Part shown: positions 6,067 to 14,948 of the stretch, piece by piece
How the letters are laid out: each line of letters starts with the position of its first letter
Numbering within the stretch: position 1 is the first letter of the stretch
Assembly: GCA_003167475.1 (NCBI GenBank)
Contig: PMTB01000058.1
Span: 1 to 20,871 of the forward strand
DNA from: a candidate division FCPU426 bacterium
Lineage (GTDB): Bacteria > Oederibacteriota > PGYV01 > Palsa-1178
Reading direction: 5' to 3'
Length of the DNA stretch: 20,871 bases
Position numbers and translations under genes: made by a program
The notes under the pieces: model-generated
Seen by the model: the letters and a program-made list of their open reading frames with translations, nothing else
Database searches by the model: none
Told to the model about the DNA's origin: nothing

Positions 6067-8166
6067 GTGAATAAAAAAGAATATATATTTCCGGCCCTGC
6101 TTGCCCTGTTTTGCGTTGCGGCAAATCTCATCTGGCTGCGCATCGACACCGTGCCGCAGGCATGGGATGAATCCCTGCACCTTATTGCCGCGTCCGCTTT
6201 TGCCGATACCATAAAGCACAACCCTTTAAAATCCATACCTGATTTTGTGACGCAGGAAAACTATTACCCGCCGCTTGTCCCGTTTATGGCGGCCTTTTTC
6301 GGGCTTAAAAACCCTGACATGGATTCTTTTACCCGTTCTATGGCCCTGTTCCATATCCTTCTTATTTTTTCAGTCTTCGCCTATACCCGCAGGAGGTTTG
6401 ATTTTTATTCCGCCTGCGCCGCGTCGGCCCTGACCATGGCCTTTCCACTGATATACGTGCAGGGCCACTTCCTCATGCTTGACCTGCCGCTTACGGCCTT
6501 TGTCATGTTTACGGCATACCTGCTTACCGAACCGGACCTTTTCAAAAAAAAGCGGCTGCTTGTGCTGCTCGGCCTGACCGCGGGCGCCGCGATGCTCATC
6601 AAGTGGACATACTGGATATACATTGCGGCGCCTTTCATCATAAGGCTGATGGAGGAAAAAAAGGAAAACCCGAAAACAAAGGGGTTATGGATAGTTTTTT
6701 TGACGGCGTTGCTTACGGCCGGGCCGTGGTACTTATGGCACGCGTTCCCGATCATTTCCAAACTGCTGGAATATTCCTTCAGCAGGGGGAAGACAGAGGG
6801 CCTTCCTTCAGTGCTCTCCATGGGGTCCCTCGTTTATTATTTTAAAATGCTGCCCGGGCTTTTAAATCCCGTGCTTGCGTTTATATGCCTCGCCGGCGCC
6901 GCAATGATGATAGTAAAAAAGGAAAAGAAATTCACTGACATACTGCTGGTTTTTATCATCCCCGTGATTTTTATGACATTGTTGCAGAATAAAAAAGACA
7001 GGTACTTAATGCCGGCGCTGCCATACGCCGCAGTTGCCGGGTCATACCTGGTCCATATGATGAAAGGTCGGATAAGGACGGCTTCTGCGGCCGCGGTTGT
7101 GTTTTTCGCGCTGCTTAGTTACTCTTTTGCCGTATTCCCATTCTCTTTTGCCTGGATGGCTGCGGCCAGGCCTTCCGCAAGTGACTGGAAGATCAGGGAA
7201 ATACTTAGTAAGGCGGACACCCCAGGGACTTTTGCAATCGCCCCGGATATACCGGCCATGAACAATATCAATTACGGTTTTTATATCAGTAACTATTATC
7301 CCGGCCTCAAAGTGTCGGGGATATTCAATTTCCCGATGTTCACGGATTATTTTCTCATTAAAACAGGGGAGCAGGGGCCTGTTTTTTCCGCGTCGGATAA
7401 AAGGCTGCAGCTGACCAACGACGTGCTTGCCAATAAAGGGACGTCAACGGGTTTATTCGATAAGATATACGAGGCTCCCCTGCCGGACGGGTCAAAGGCC
7501 ATGCTTTATAAAAGGAAGGGAAAAATAAGGGCCGAAGGCGGGCAGTTTGAGGGTTCCCTGAACGCGGGGGCCATGCAGATGCTCGGCTTGTATGTAAAGG
7601 ACCTGAAAAAGTTCAGGTTAAGTGTGGAAGTGGATCCTGATTCGGCGCTGGTTAAAAGCCTGCGGGTCTCCTTCAGCGAGGGTATTGCCGGGGATTTTAA
7701 GCATAAAGACGCCGGCTTGAAGATTCGCGACGCGGATATCGAAATAAAGGATCTTCTTTTAAATCCCGGGGAACTTTCCCGCGGGAACCTTTCCATATTT
7801 TCAATAGGCGGAATATATCTCCACTCCCTTAAGGTCAGCCAGGAGGACCTCGCCGCGTTCGCCGCCATTTATGCGAAAAACGCGAAGGACCTGAAAGTCG
7901 CGGTAAAAGACGGCAACATAGCGGTTTCAGCGGTATATTCCGGGATAAAACTCGCGGCAATTGTAAAGCTATACAATCCTTCAAAAGAGAACCCGGACAT
8001 AAGCGTCAGGATATTGAAATTAAACGCTGGTATAATAGGGATACCGGCCTCCCTGGCGAATTTCCTCATAAAAGATTATAATCCGCTTTTAAACAGGTCC
8101 AGGTCCCCGGTAAAACTTTATTACGGCGATATATACTCGGAAAACGGGGTGCTTGAAATACATTGA
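6067..8166 (+). CDS. ArnT/PMT-like membrane glycosyltransferase fused to a C-terminal lipid-binding-like domain
   Basis: 699 aa from GTG, with ACGGGAG 6-7 nt upstream. Residues 1 to about 380 form a polytopic membrane region with roughly ten hydrophobic helices. The first loop has WDES (Asp34-Glu35) and then NYYPPLVPF, as in GT39/GT83-type (PMT_2, ArnT) enzymes that use polyprenyl-phosphate sugars at the outer face of the inner membrane. About 380-480 is a soluble outer region. About 490-699 is an added domain, with runs such as KSLRVSFSEG, IGGIYLHSLKVS and LNAGIIGIPA. It resembles DUF2993/LmeA-like lipid-binding proteins (low confidence in the family name). The same domain follows as a separate gene starting at the stop codon, so the fusion probably arose from, or gave rise to, a tandem copy. 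The sugar and acceptor are unknown. Confidence 0.8.
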   Translation: MNKKEYIFPALLALFCVAANLIWLRIDTVPQAWDESLHLIAASAFADTIKHNPLKSIPDFVTQENYYPPLVPFMAAFFGLKNPDMDSFTRSMALFHILLIFSVFAYTRRRFDFYSACAASALTMAFPLIYVQGHFLMLDLPLTAFVMFTAYLLTEPDLFKKKRLLVLLGLTAGAAMLIKWTYWIYIAAPFIIRLMEEKKENPKTKGLWIVFLTALLTAGPWYLWHAFPIISKLLEYSFSRGKTEGLPSVLSMGSLVYYFKMLPGLLNPVLAFICLAGAAMMIVKKEKKFTDILLVFIIPVIFMTLLQNKKDRYLMPALPYAAVAGSYLVHMMKGRIRTASAAAVVFFALLSYSFAVFPFSFAWMAAARPSASDWKIREILSKADTPGTFAIAPDIPAMNNINYGFYISNYYPGLKVSGIFNFPMFTDYFLIKTGEQGPVFSASDKRLQLTNDVLANKGTSTGLFDKIYEAPLPDGSKAMLYKRKGKIRAEGGQFEGSLNAGAMQMLGLYVKDLKKFRLSVEVDPDSALVKSLRVSFSEGIAGDFKHKDAGLKIRDADIEIKDLLLNPGELSRGNLSIFSIGGIYLHSLKVSQEDLAAFAAIYAKNAKDLKVAVKDGNIAVSAVYSGIKLAAIVKLYNPSKENPDISVRILKLNAGIIGIPASLANFLIKDYNPLLNRSRSPVKLYYGDIYSENGVLEIH

Positions 8167-8180
8167 TAAGGGTGGGATAT

Positions 8181-8864
8181 TTGAGTAAAAAAACATTTAT
8201 TTTGTTATTAATATTTTCATGGTTTATGGGAATTTATGCCGGCAATTCGGGCGGCACAGGGACTGACCCGTCGCGTTATTTCGGACCTTATTTAAAAGAC
8301 CCTAAAAACATCAGCTTTTCCGTCGTCGCCGGGGGCGGCCCGGGAATGATAAAAAGTTTAAGGCTGAAATTTTCAGACGGCGTGATCGGGGATTTTAGCT
8401 GGCATAAAACCGGATTGAGAATAAAGAACGCCGATATAGAGGCCCGGGACCTTCAGACAGGGCGCGATGGATCAAATATCCTGGACCTGCAAACTGCCAC
8501 CGTGGGCGCGATATACCTTCATTCAGCCGCGATAAGCGAGGCTGATCTGGAGATTTTTGCCGCTTCATGGTTTGAAAAAACGGAAAATATCAGGATAAAG
8601 ATAGGAAACGGTGAAATATAGTTTAGCGGGAAATATTCCGGCACGGATTTCAAGGCGGTCGTGCGGTTATTCAAGCCGGCAAACGGGGTCAAAGATATAG
8701 GCGTGAAGATAGTATCGCTCAGGGCAGGCAGGATAGGGATACCGGGGCGCGTCGCCGATCTCCTGATAAAAAAAGACAATATGCTTATAAAAAGGCTGAA
8801 ACTGCATTTTAAGCTTTATTACAATGAAATTACGGCGCAAAAAGGGGTATTAAGGATCTATTAG
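8181..8864 (+). pseudogene. Exported stand-alone copy of the C-terminal domain above, interrupted by one TAG
   Basis: One continuous frame except for TAG at 8619-8621. TTG 8181 is the likely start: AAGGGTGG lies 5 nt upstream and residues 2-23 form a signal peptide (KK, hydrophobic core, MGIYAGNSG). TTG 8163, overlapping the stop of the previous gene, is the alternative. The protein aligns throughout with the last 210 residues of the upstream glycosyltransferase: KSLRLKFSDG against KSLRVSFSEG, VGAIYLHSA against IGGIYLHSL, RAGRIGIPG against NAGIIGIPA. The alignment continues past the TAG without a gap (GEI-stop-FSGKYSG against GNIAVSAVYSG), so the amber replaces a single codon. It is either a recent nonsense mutation, a base-call error, or programmed readthrough. 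TAG ends several other genes in this window, so genome-wide reassignment is unlikely. Confidence 0.75.
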
Positions 8865-8873
8865 TATTTGTCC

Positions 8874-8902
8874 TTGACGATACCGCGCTTTTTTAATATA
8901 CT
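8874..8902 (+). promoter_or_regulatory. Promoter of the gcv operon
   Basis: TTGACG (8874-8879), a 17-nt spacer, and TATACT (8897-8902): a near-consensus sigma-70-type promoter. The expected start is near 8909, leaving a leader of about 32 nt. That is too short for a glycine riboswitch. Confidence 0.8.
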
Positions 8903-8940
8903 TAACCCGCTTTAAAAAAAACACCTCCGAGGATGAAAAA

Positions 8941-10038
8941 ATGGATTTCAAAAATACGGTCCTTTACAATGAACACATCAAACTCAACGCCCTGATGGCC
9001 CCTTTCGCGGGCTGGAACATGCCTATTCATTACGGTAGCATCATCGAGGAAACAAAATATACGCGCACGGCCGCGGCGGCATTTGACATATGCCATATGG
9101 GCGAATTCATAGTGACCGAGGACCCGTCAAAGTCGACACTGGACGAGACTATAACAAACCCGGTAGTGAAGATGAAACCCCTCACCTGCCGTTATGGCTT
9201 CCTCCTGAACGATAACGGCACCCCTGTTGACGACCTTATAGTCTACCGTATGGCTTTGGACAAGTGGATGATAGTGGTGAACGCCTCGAACATAGAGCGC
9301 GACGCGAAAAAGATAAAGGCCAACCTTTCAAAAGAAGCGGTCTTTGAGGATATTTCGGAACAGACTGTAAAGATAGACCTTCAGGGTCCCAAATCCATGG
9401 AAGTCATGAAAAAACTTGTGGGTGACAGCATTAAAAAATTGAAATATTTCCAGTTCGATACTTTTGACCTGCTCGGCGGGAAACATATAATAAGCCGCAC
9501 CGGCTATACCGGTGAACTTGGCTATGAGATCTATATGGGCGCCGACAAAGGCGTGGAACTCTGGAAAAAACTCCTTGCTGACCCGCTTGTAAAACCGGCC
9601 GGGCTTGGAGCCCGCGACATACTTCGGCTTGAAGCCGGGCTCCCTCTTTACGGGGATGAACTCACGGAATCAGTGACGCCGCTTGAGGCAGGCATGGAAA
9701 AGTTCCTTGATTTTGAGAAGGAATTCATCGGCAGGGAAGCGCTGCTCAAACAAAAAAAGACCGGCGTAGAAAAGAAACTCACGGGAGTGGTCATAGACGG
9801 CCGCAGGACGCCCAGGCACACAAACCGCGTACACATCAATAACGCGGACTGCGGTTTTGTCACAAGCGGCGTTTTTTCGCCGCATGTGAACAAGGGCATA
9901 GGCTTTATGTATGTGGACGCTGATAAAGCCATAGAGGGCAATGAAGTCGTGATCAAGCTTGATAAGGGAGAGGTCAAGGGTATCATTACCCAGCCGCCAT
10001 TCATAAAAAATACATCCATAAAATATCAGGAGGCATAA
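8941..10038 (+). CDS. gcvT: Aminomethyltransferase (glycine cleavage T protein)
   Basis: 365 aa, a normal length. It takes the aminomethyl group from lipoyl-GcvH, transfers the methylene to tetrahydrofolate and releases ammonia, in the cytoplasm. Diagnostic parts: MPIHYGSIIEE (27-37) near the start, the catalytic aspartate region GTPVDDLIVYR with Asp97/Asp98, TGYTGELGYEI, and GARDILRLEAGLPLYGDEL, which lies in the folate-binding fold. The C-terminal barrel domain is complete (VTSGVFSPHVNKGIGF). The ATG is preceded by GAGG at 8928-8931. It is first in gcvT-gcvH-gcvPA-gcvPB; gcvH starts 2 nt after the stop, so expression is coupled. Confidence 0.97.
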   Translation: MDFKNTVLYNEHIKLNALMAPFAGWNMPIHYGSIIEETKYTRTAAAAFDICHMGEFIVTEDPSKSTLDETITNPVVKMKPLTCRYGFLLNDNGTPVDDLIVYRMALDKWMIVVNASNIERDAKKIKANLSKEAVFEDISEQTVKIDLQGPKSMEVMKKLVGDSIKKLKYFQFDTFDLLGGKHIISRTGYTGELGYEIYMGADKGVELWKKLLADPLVKPAGLGARDILRLEAGLPLYGDELTESVTPLEAGMEKFLDFEKEFIGREALLKQKKTGVEKKLTGVVIDGRRTPRHTNRVHINNADCGFVTSGVFSPHVNKGIGFMYVDADKAIEGNEVVIKLDKGEVKGIITQPPFIKNTSIKYQEA

Positions 10039-10040
10039 AG

Positions 10041-10430
10041 ATGAACGTAAAAGATGGTTATTTCTACAGCAAAGAACACGAGTGGGTCAAAATAGACGGC
10101 AACAAGGCAAAGGTCGGCATCTCTGATTACGCGCAGCATAAGCTCGGGGATATAACCTATGTGGACCTTCCTCCGGTCGGAAAAGCGGTCAAACAGCTTG
10201 AGATACTCACGGGTATAGAATCCGTAAAAGCCGCAAGCGACATATACTCTCCCATGACCGGAAAAGTAATTGCCGTGAACAAGGCCCTGGAAAACGCGCC
10301 GGAACTTGTGAACGCCTCGCCTTTTGAAGACGGCTGGATAGCCCAACTCGAGATATCAAACCCGGCTGAGACGGCAAACCTCATGAACGCGGCTGCCTAC
10401 AAAACATTTTTATCGGGGCTGGAAGAATAA
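10041..10430 (+). CDS. gcvH: Glycine cleavage H protein (lipoyl carrier)
   Basis: 129 aa, full length. This small carrier shuttles the aminomethyl group between the P, T and L proteins on a lipoyl-lysine arm. The lipoylation site is Lys63 in GIESVKAASDIYSP, the standard ESVKAxSD motif on a beta-hairpin. EHEWVK near the N-terminus and the conserved DGW (about residue 96) are also present. AGGAGG at 10029-10034, inside the end of gcvT, serves as ribosome-binding site. The stop overlaps the ATG of gcvPA by one base (TAATG), typical of translational coupling. The lipM and lipA genes in the same cluster would make the lipoyl group on this protein. Confidence 0.97.
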   Translation: MNVKDGYFYSKEHEWVKIDGNKAKVGISDYAQHKLGDITYVDLPPVGKAVKQLEILTGIESVKAASDIYSPMTGKVIAVNKALENAPELVNASPFEDGWIAQLEISNPAETANLMNAAAYKTFLSGLEE

Positions 10431-11755
10431 TGGCCAGGTTCACCCCCCACACGGCCGCTGAAGTAAAGGAAATGCTCGCCGTTGCCGGGGTTTCAAGTAT
10501 CGACGGATTATTCGGGGACATCCCCGCCGACCTCAAGCCAAGATCATTCAACATACCGGCAGGCATGACCGAATACGGGGCTTTAAGCGCCTTGAATTCA
10601 ATGGCGGCCAAAAACAACACTTCCGCAACGCTCTTTATGGGCGGCGGCTACTACGATCATTTCATACCCGCGGCTGTTGACGCCATATCCTCTCGCGCGG
10701 AATTTTACACCGCGTATACGCCTTACCAGCCCGAGGCTTCACAGGGCACTTTACAGGCCATATTCGAGTATCAGACAATGATCGCAAAACTCACGGGATT
10801 GGAAGTTTCAAACGCCTCATTGTACGACGGCGGCACGGCTTTATACGAGGCCATTGCCATGGCCATCAGGACCAATAACCGCTCAAAAGTCATCATTGAC
10901 AAAGGCGTAAACCCGATATACAGGCAGATAGTAAAAACATACGTCGCGAATCAGGAGATCGAGATAATAGAAATCGACCTTAATGATATTTACACCGACA
11001 GGGAAAAGATAATGTCCATGTTTGACGAAAGCATATCGGCCATAGTGATGCAGACCCCGAATTATTTCGGTATTGCCGATGATTTTTCCGATATATTCAA
11101 AGCGGCCCAGGAAAAGGGAATAACAAAAATAGCGGTTTTTTATCCCATGTCCCTGGGTATCTTAAAGACGCCGGGCGAAATGGACGCTGATATCGCGGTA
11201 GCGGACGGGCAGTCTATGGGGCTCCCCCTTTCTTTCGGTGGTCCTTACCTGGGCGTCATGGCGGCTTCCAAAGGATACGTAAGGAAAATGCCGGGAAGGA
11301 TAGTCGGTGAGACCGTGGACAGGAACGGCAACAAGTGCTACGTGCTTACATTGCAGGCAAGGGAACAGCATATAAGGAGGGAAAAGGCGACCTCGAACAT
11401 TTGCTCGAACCAGGCTCTCTGCGCTTTAAGGGCGGTCGTTTATCTCGCGCTTTTGGGCAAGGAAGGCTTCAGGAAAGCCTCCCTCGTTAATTTTGAAAAT
11501 GCCGAATATTTGAAAACAAAACTTAAAGGGATCGTTGAAATAAAAGAAGGGGCCACCTTCAATGAGTTTACGGTAAATTTAAAGAGCGACGCGGTTCTTT
11601 TCGCGAAAAAGATGCTGGCAAAAGGGTTTGCCGCGGGCATACCGGCGTCCCTTTATTACCCCGGAAAAAACAACTATCTTATGATAGCTGTCACGGAAAA
11701 AAGGACAGTGAAAGAAATGGACGATTTTGCAGCCGCTTTTAAATCGGCTTTGTGA
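10430..11755 (+). CDS. gcvPA: Glycine dehydrogenase (decarboxylating) subunit 1
   Basis: 441 aa, the expected size for the N-terminal half of P protein in bacteria that split it in two. It pairs with GcvPB to form the PLP-dependent decarboxylase that loads glycine on lipoyl-GcvH. Recognisable stretches are GGGYYDHFIPAAVD, YTPYQPEASQGTLQ, ASLYDGGTALYEA, SFGGPYLGVMAA and REQHIRREKATSNICSNQALCAL. These are standard for GcvPA. The subunit carries no PLP lysine, as expected. It starts at the TAATG overlap with gcvH and ends TGA at 11753-11755, just before gcvPB. Confidence 0.96.
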   Translation: MARFTPHTAAEVKEMLAVAGVSSIDGLFGDIPADLKPRSFNIPAGMTEYGALSALNSMAAKNNTSATLFMGGGYYDHFIPAAVDAISSRAEFYTAYTPYQPEASQGTLQAIFEYQTMIAKLTGLEVSNASLYDGGTALYEAIAMAIRTNNRSKVIIDKGVNPIYRQIVKTYVANQEIEIIEIDLNDIYTDREKIMSMFDESISAIVMQTPNYFGIADDFSDIFKAAQEKGITKIAVFYPMSLGILKTPGEMDADIAVADGQSMGLPLSFGGPYLGVMAASKGYVRKMPGRIVGETVDRNGNKCYVLTLQAREQHIRREKATSNICSNQALCALRAVVYLALLGKEGFRKASLVNFENAEYLKTKLKGIVEIKEGATFNEFTVNLKSDAVLFAKKMLAKGFAAGIPASLYYPGKNNYLMIAVTEKRTVKEMDDFAAAFKSAL

Positions 11756-11763
11756 GGTTGAAT

Positions 11764-13203
11764 ATGGAGAATATATTTGAAAAGAGCGTAACAGGCAGGC
11801 ACGGAGTGGACGCGGGAACCCCGGATGAAAAGTCGGTAAATAAGATACCGGCAAACTTAAGGCGCGTGAAAGACAGTCCCCTTCCGGAACTATCCGAGCT
11901 TGACGTGGTCAGGCACTATACCAGGCTTTCCAAGCTTAACTTCTCGGTGGATTCCGAGTTCTATCCGCTGGGCTCATGCACCATGAAGTACAACCCAAAG
12001 GCCAATGAAGCGGCAGCTGTCATACCCGGTTTCACCGGGCTTCATCCCTATATGGCCATGATAGATGACACAGCGGCCCAGGGCGCGCTCGAAGTTATTT
12101 ACAATATCTCTTCATTACTCTGCGAGATAACAGGCATGAAAAAATTTACTACCCAGCCATATGCCGGCGCGCACGGAGAACTCACGGGGATACTGCTCAC
12201 CGCGGCCTATCACAGGAAAAAAGGGAATAAGAAAAAATATATAGTGGTGCCGGAATCGGCCCACGGCACCAATCCGGCTTCGGCCGCTGTCGCGGGATAT
12301 TCCGTTATCACCGTCCCGGTGGATGCCGAGGGCGGCATGGACGTGGATATTTTCAGGGAAAAGATGAACGACGAGGTCGCGGGCGTCATGATGACCATGC
12401 CCAGTACCCTTGGAGTGTTTGAAAAAAAGATAAAGCAGATAGTTGAGATAGCCAGAAAACACGACGCGGTCATGTACTATGACGGCGCGAACCTGAACGC
12501 GATCCTCGGCAAGGTTCGTCCCGGGGACATGGGGTTTGACATAGTCCACATAAACCTGCACAAGACCTTTTCCACGCCTCACGGCGGCGGAGGCCCGGGC
12601 TCGGGCATGGTCGGCGTTTCGGAGCGCATAGCGCAGTTCCTGCCTCAGCCATATGTGGATAAAAATACGTCTGGCAAATTTTTCATCAGCCCGGACAATA
12701 AGGACTCCATAGGCAAAGTCGCCTCGTTTTTTGGGAATTTCGGGGTCCTGCTAAAGGCGTATACCTATATTATAATGCTTGGAAAAGAAGGCCTGATCGA
12801 CGTTTCTGAAATGGCGGTGCTTAACGCCAACTACATAATGGTCAAATTAAAACCGTTTTACGACCTGCCGTACGACAGGATATGCATGCACGAATGCGTA
12901 TTCACTGCAAAAAAACAGATAAAGAACGGTGTGCACGCGCTGGATATAGCCAAGGCACTTATAGACCGCGGATACCACCCGCCCACCATATATTTTCCGC
13001 TCGTGGTCGAGGAAGCCATTATGATAGAACCCACTGAGACCGAATCAAAGCAGGAACTCGACATGTTCATAGAGGCCATGAAAGAGATAGCCATGACAGC
13101 GCAGAGCGACCCTGAAAAAATAAAGAACTCGCCTTCAACAACACGCATATCCAGGCCGGATGAGACAAAGGCAGCGAGGGAATTGAAACTTACTTGTTTC
13201 TAA
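11764..13203 (+). CDS. gcvPB: Glycine dehydrogenase (decarboxylating) subunit 2, PLP-binding
   Basis: 479 aa. ATG 11764 is chosen because GAGG (11754-11757) lies 6 nt before it; an in-frame GTG at 11752 overlapping the gcvPA stop is the alternative. It is the catalytic half of P protein: the PLP Schiff-base lysine is Lys267 in NLHKTFSTPHGGGGPGSG. Other hallmarks are FYPLGSCTMKYNP near the N-terminus and PESAHGTNPASAA in the centre. Last gene of the gcv operon; the following 108 nt carry a large imperfect inverted repeat that may end or attenuate the transcript before lipM. Confidence 0.96.
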   Translation: MENIFEKSVTGRHGVDAGTPDEKSVNKIPANLRRVKDSPLPELSELDVVRHYTRLSKLNFSVDSEFYPLGSCTMKYNPKANEAAAVIPGFTGLHPYMAMIDDTAAQGALEVIYNISSLLCEITGMKKFTTQPYAGAHGELTGILLTAAYHRKKGNKKKYIVVPESAHGTNPASAAVAGYSVITVPVDAEGGMDVDIFREKMNDEVAGVMMTMPSTLGVFEKKIKQIVEIARKHDAVMYYDGANLNAILGKVRPGDMGFDIVHINLHKTFSTPHGGGGPGSGMVGVSERIAQFLPQPYVDKNTSGKFFISPDNKDSIGKVASFFGNFGVLLKAYTYIIMLGKEGLIDVSEMAVLNANYIMVKLKPFYDLPYDRICMHECVFTAKKQIKNGVHALDIAKALIDRGYHPPTIYFPLVVEEAIMIEPTETESKQELDMFIEAMKEIAMTAQSDPEKIKNSPSTTRISRPDETKAARELKLTCF

Positions 13204-13212
13204 AAATGATAA

Positions 13213-13286
13213 GGAAGTTTTAAGTTTTGAGTTTTAAGATGAGGCGGGTTTTGTTGTTATCTTAAAACTTAGATCTTAGAACTTCC
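13213..13286. repeat. Large imperfect inverted repeat between gcvPB and lipM
   Basis: Arms 13213-13240 and 13259-13286 (28 nt each) match at 24 of 28 positions, around an 18-nt GC-richer loop. In RNA three of the four mismatches become G-U pairs, so the hairpin would be nearly continuous. The arms are built from repeated GTTTTAAG/GTTTTGAG words. Related words occur in the gaps before lpdA and after the capA-like gene. It may act as a terminator, an mRNA stabiliser, or be a small dispersed repeat. Confidence 0.75.
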
Positions 13287-13311
13287 AAATCTCATCCTAC
13301 GGAAGGAAAAT

Positions 13312-14109
13312 ATGTACAGCAAAACAACCCGCTACATACCTTTCTCGAGTTATTCCCCGTATGAAAATATGGCTATAGATGAATATCTTTTATCCTATTA
13401 TGAAAGGACCTCGCAGCCTGTGCTGCGTATTTATGGATGGAGCCCGGTAGGCATATCAGTAGGGAAGAACCAGGAAGCGCTGAAAGATCTGGACCTTAAC
13501 CGCTGTAAAAAAGACGCGGTGCCCGTGGTAAGGCGGCAAACCGGGGGCGGGGCGATATATCATAATAATGAAATAACCTACTCCATAGTCTGCTCCGAAA
13601 AGGACCTCTCCTGCAAGGACCTCACGGTCAAGGAATCGTTTGAAAAATTAAACCAATTCATCATAAAAATGTACGCAAAATATTCCCTGACTGCCGCATA
13701 TGCCAGGGATTTCCAGCCATCTGGGTCCAAATTCGGAAACCCTGCGGCTTTTTGTTTCGCCTCAAACGAGGAGTATGACATTGTCATTAAGGGGAAGAAG
13801 ATCGGCGGCAACGCGCAGTCAAGGAAGAAAGATATCATATTCCAGCACGGCTCCGTACCGCTTCAGCCAAACCCGGGCGCTATGGATTATTTCATAAAAA
13901 AGGAAGACAACGGAAATTATACGGACCTGGCCGCGCTTATTGGCAGGGTTGTCGATCCCGTGGAAGCGTGCGCAAACATGATAGCCTCATTTACCGAGAC
14001 ATTTTTCTGCAGCCTTGAGGAAATGCCGCTTAAGCTTGATGAAAAACGGGAGGTCGTGGCTTTGCTCACCTCGAAATACGCGGTCAACAACTGGAATCTA
14101 AAACAATGA
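13312..14109 (+). CDS. lipM: Octanoyltransferase, LipM type
   Basis: 265 aa, cytoplasmic, biotin/lipoate ligase A/B fold. It moves octanoate from acyl-carrier protein to GcvH, the first step of lipoate synthesis. Seen: ENMAIDEYLL, LRIYGWSPVGISVG, RRQTGGGAIYHNNEITYS and GKKIGGNAQSRKKDIIFQHGSVPL. Cys148 in AAFCFASNEEYD aligns, from memory, with the acyl-carrying Cys150 of Bacillus subtilis LipM, and Lys163 lies in GKKIGG. These features, with lipA overlapping directly downstream and no large C-terminal LplA domain, favour LipM over a lipoate-salvage LplA. GGAAGG (13301-13306) precedes the ATG. The last four bases overlap lipA (ATGA). Confidence 0.85.
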   Translation: MYSKTTRYIPFSSYSPYENMAIDEYLLSYYERTSQPVLRIYGWSPVGISVGKNQEALKDLDLNRCKKDAVPVVRRQTGGGAIYHNNEITYSIVCSEKDLSCKDLTVKESFEKLNQFIIKMYAKYSLTAAYARDFQPSGSKFGNPAAFCFASNEEYDIVIKGKKIGGNAQSRKKDIIFQHGSVPLQPNPGAMDYFIKKEDNGNYTDLAALIGRVVDPVEACANMIASFTETFFCSLEEMPLKLDEKREVVALLTSKYAVNNWNLKQ

Positions 14110-14942
14110 GAAAACCGGATTACGCAATAAAAAAAATAGATTTTAAGGACATGAGGGGGACCGAGGAGGTTTTGTCGGGGCTGAACCTTCACACGGTCTG
14201 CCATCAGGCGCGCTGCCCGAACATATCCGAGTGCTTTAAAAGGGGCACGGCCACGTTCCTGATACTCGGTGACACATGCACCAGGAGCTGCGCATTCTGC
14301 AATGTGAAAAAGGGCAAGCCCGGGGAGTATGACAGGGATGAAGCGGTAAAAGTAGCCGAGGCGGTTTCCAGGCTGAATCTTAAATACGCGGTGATAACAT
14401 CTGTTACAAGGGATGATATGGAAGACGGCGGGGCTTTCGCTTTCGCGGAGGTCATAAAGAGTATTAGAGACAGGAGTACGGAGATAAAAGTAGAGGTATT
14501 AGTGCCGGATTTCCAGGCTGTAAGGGGGTCCATAAAAAAAGTGGTGGACGCCAAACCTGAAGTATTCGCGCATAATGTGGAAACCGTGCCGTCGCTTTAT
14601 AAAGTCAGGAAGGGCGCGGATTATGAAAGAAGCCTTAAAGTCCTGAAGATTGCAAAGGAAATTGACCCCGCAATGACAACCAAATCAGCTCTACTTATGG
14701 GGCTTGGCGAGAAGGAAGATGAAGTCCTGCAAGTGTTCGGCGACCTTGTTAAGACAGGCTGTGATTACATAAGCATAGGACAGTACCTCCAGCCTGACAA
14801 GGAACACGCGGAAGTTGCTGAATACGTAAAACCGGAAAAATTCGATTGGTATAAGGGAGCGGCATATAAGGCGGGATTTAAACATGTCGAAAGCGGGACA
14901 TGGGTGAGAAGTTCGTATATGGCGGAAACATATAATATTTAG
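14106..14942 (+). CDS. lipA: Lipoyl synthase
   Basis: 278 aa, typical for the family. This radical-SAM enzyme inserts two sulfurs into octanoyl groups on lipoyl domains. The auxiliary [4Fe-4S] ligands are Cys32, Cys37 and Cys43 (CHQARCPNISEC); the radical-SAM ligands are Cys58, Cys62 and Cys65 (CTRSCAFC). The C-terminal RSSY that completes the auxiliary cluster is at 268-271. All key residues are intact. It starts inside the stop of lipM (ATGA overlap), so the two steps of lipoyl assembly are translated together. GcvH from the upstream operon is the evident substrate. Confidence 0.97.
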   Translation: MRKPDYAIKKIDFKDMRGTEEVLSGLNLHTVCHQARCPNISECFKRGTATFLILGDTCTRSCAFCNVKKGKPGEYDRDEAVKVAEAVSRLNLKYAVITSVTRDDMEDGGAFAFAEVIKSIRDRSTEIKVEVLVPDFQAVRGSIKKVVDAKPEVFAHNVETVPSLYKVRKGADYERSLKVLKIAKEIDPAMTTKSALLMGLGEKEDEVLQVFGDLVKTGCDYISIGQYLQPDKEHAEVAEYVKPEKFDWYKGAAYKAGFKHVESGTWVRSSYMAETYNI

Positions 14943-14948
14943 ATTTCG

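Noticed and set aside
8619..8621. Pyrrolysine or genome-wide amber recoding at the in-frame TAG
   Set aside because: TAG is the ordinary stop of several other genes in the window (for example at 1074, 1797, 4682, 5771, 14942), and the protein is not a methylamine methyltransferase. Local readthrough stays possible but unproven.
8865..8940. Glycine riboswitch upstream of gcvT
   Set aside because: Only about 32 nt lie between the predicted transcription start and the ATG, and no aptamer-like stems are present.
13312..14109. Lipoate-protein ligase LplA (salvage enzyme)
   Set aside because: The protein has the LipM cysteine (Cys148), the ExTYS motif and a LipM-like length, and is coupled to lipA, all of which favour octanoyltransferase.
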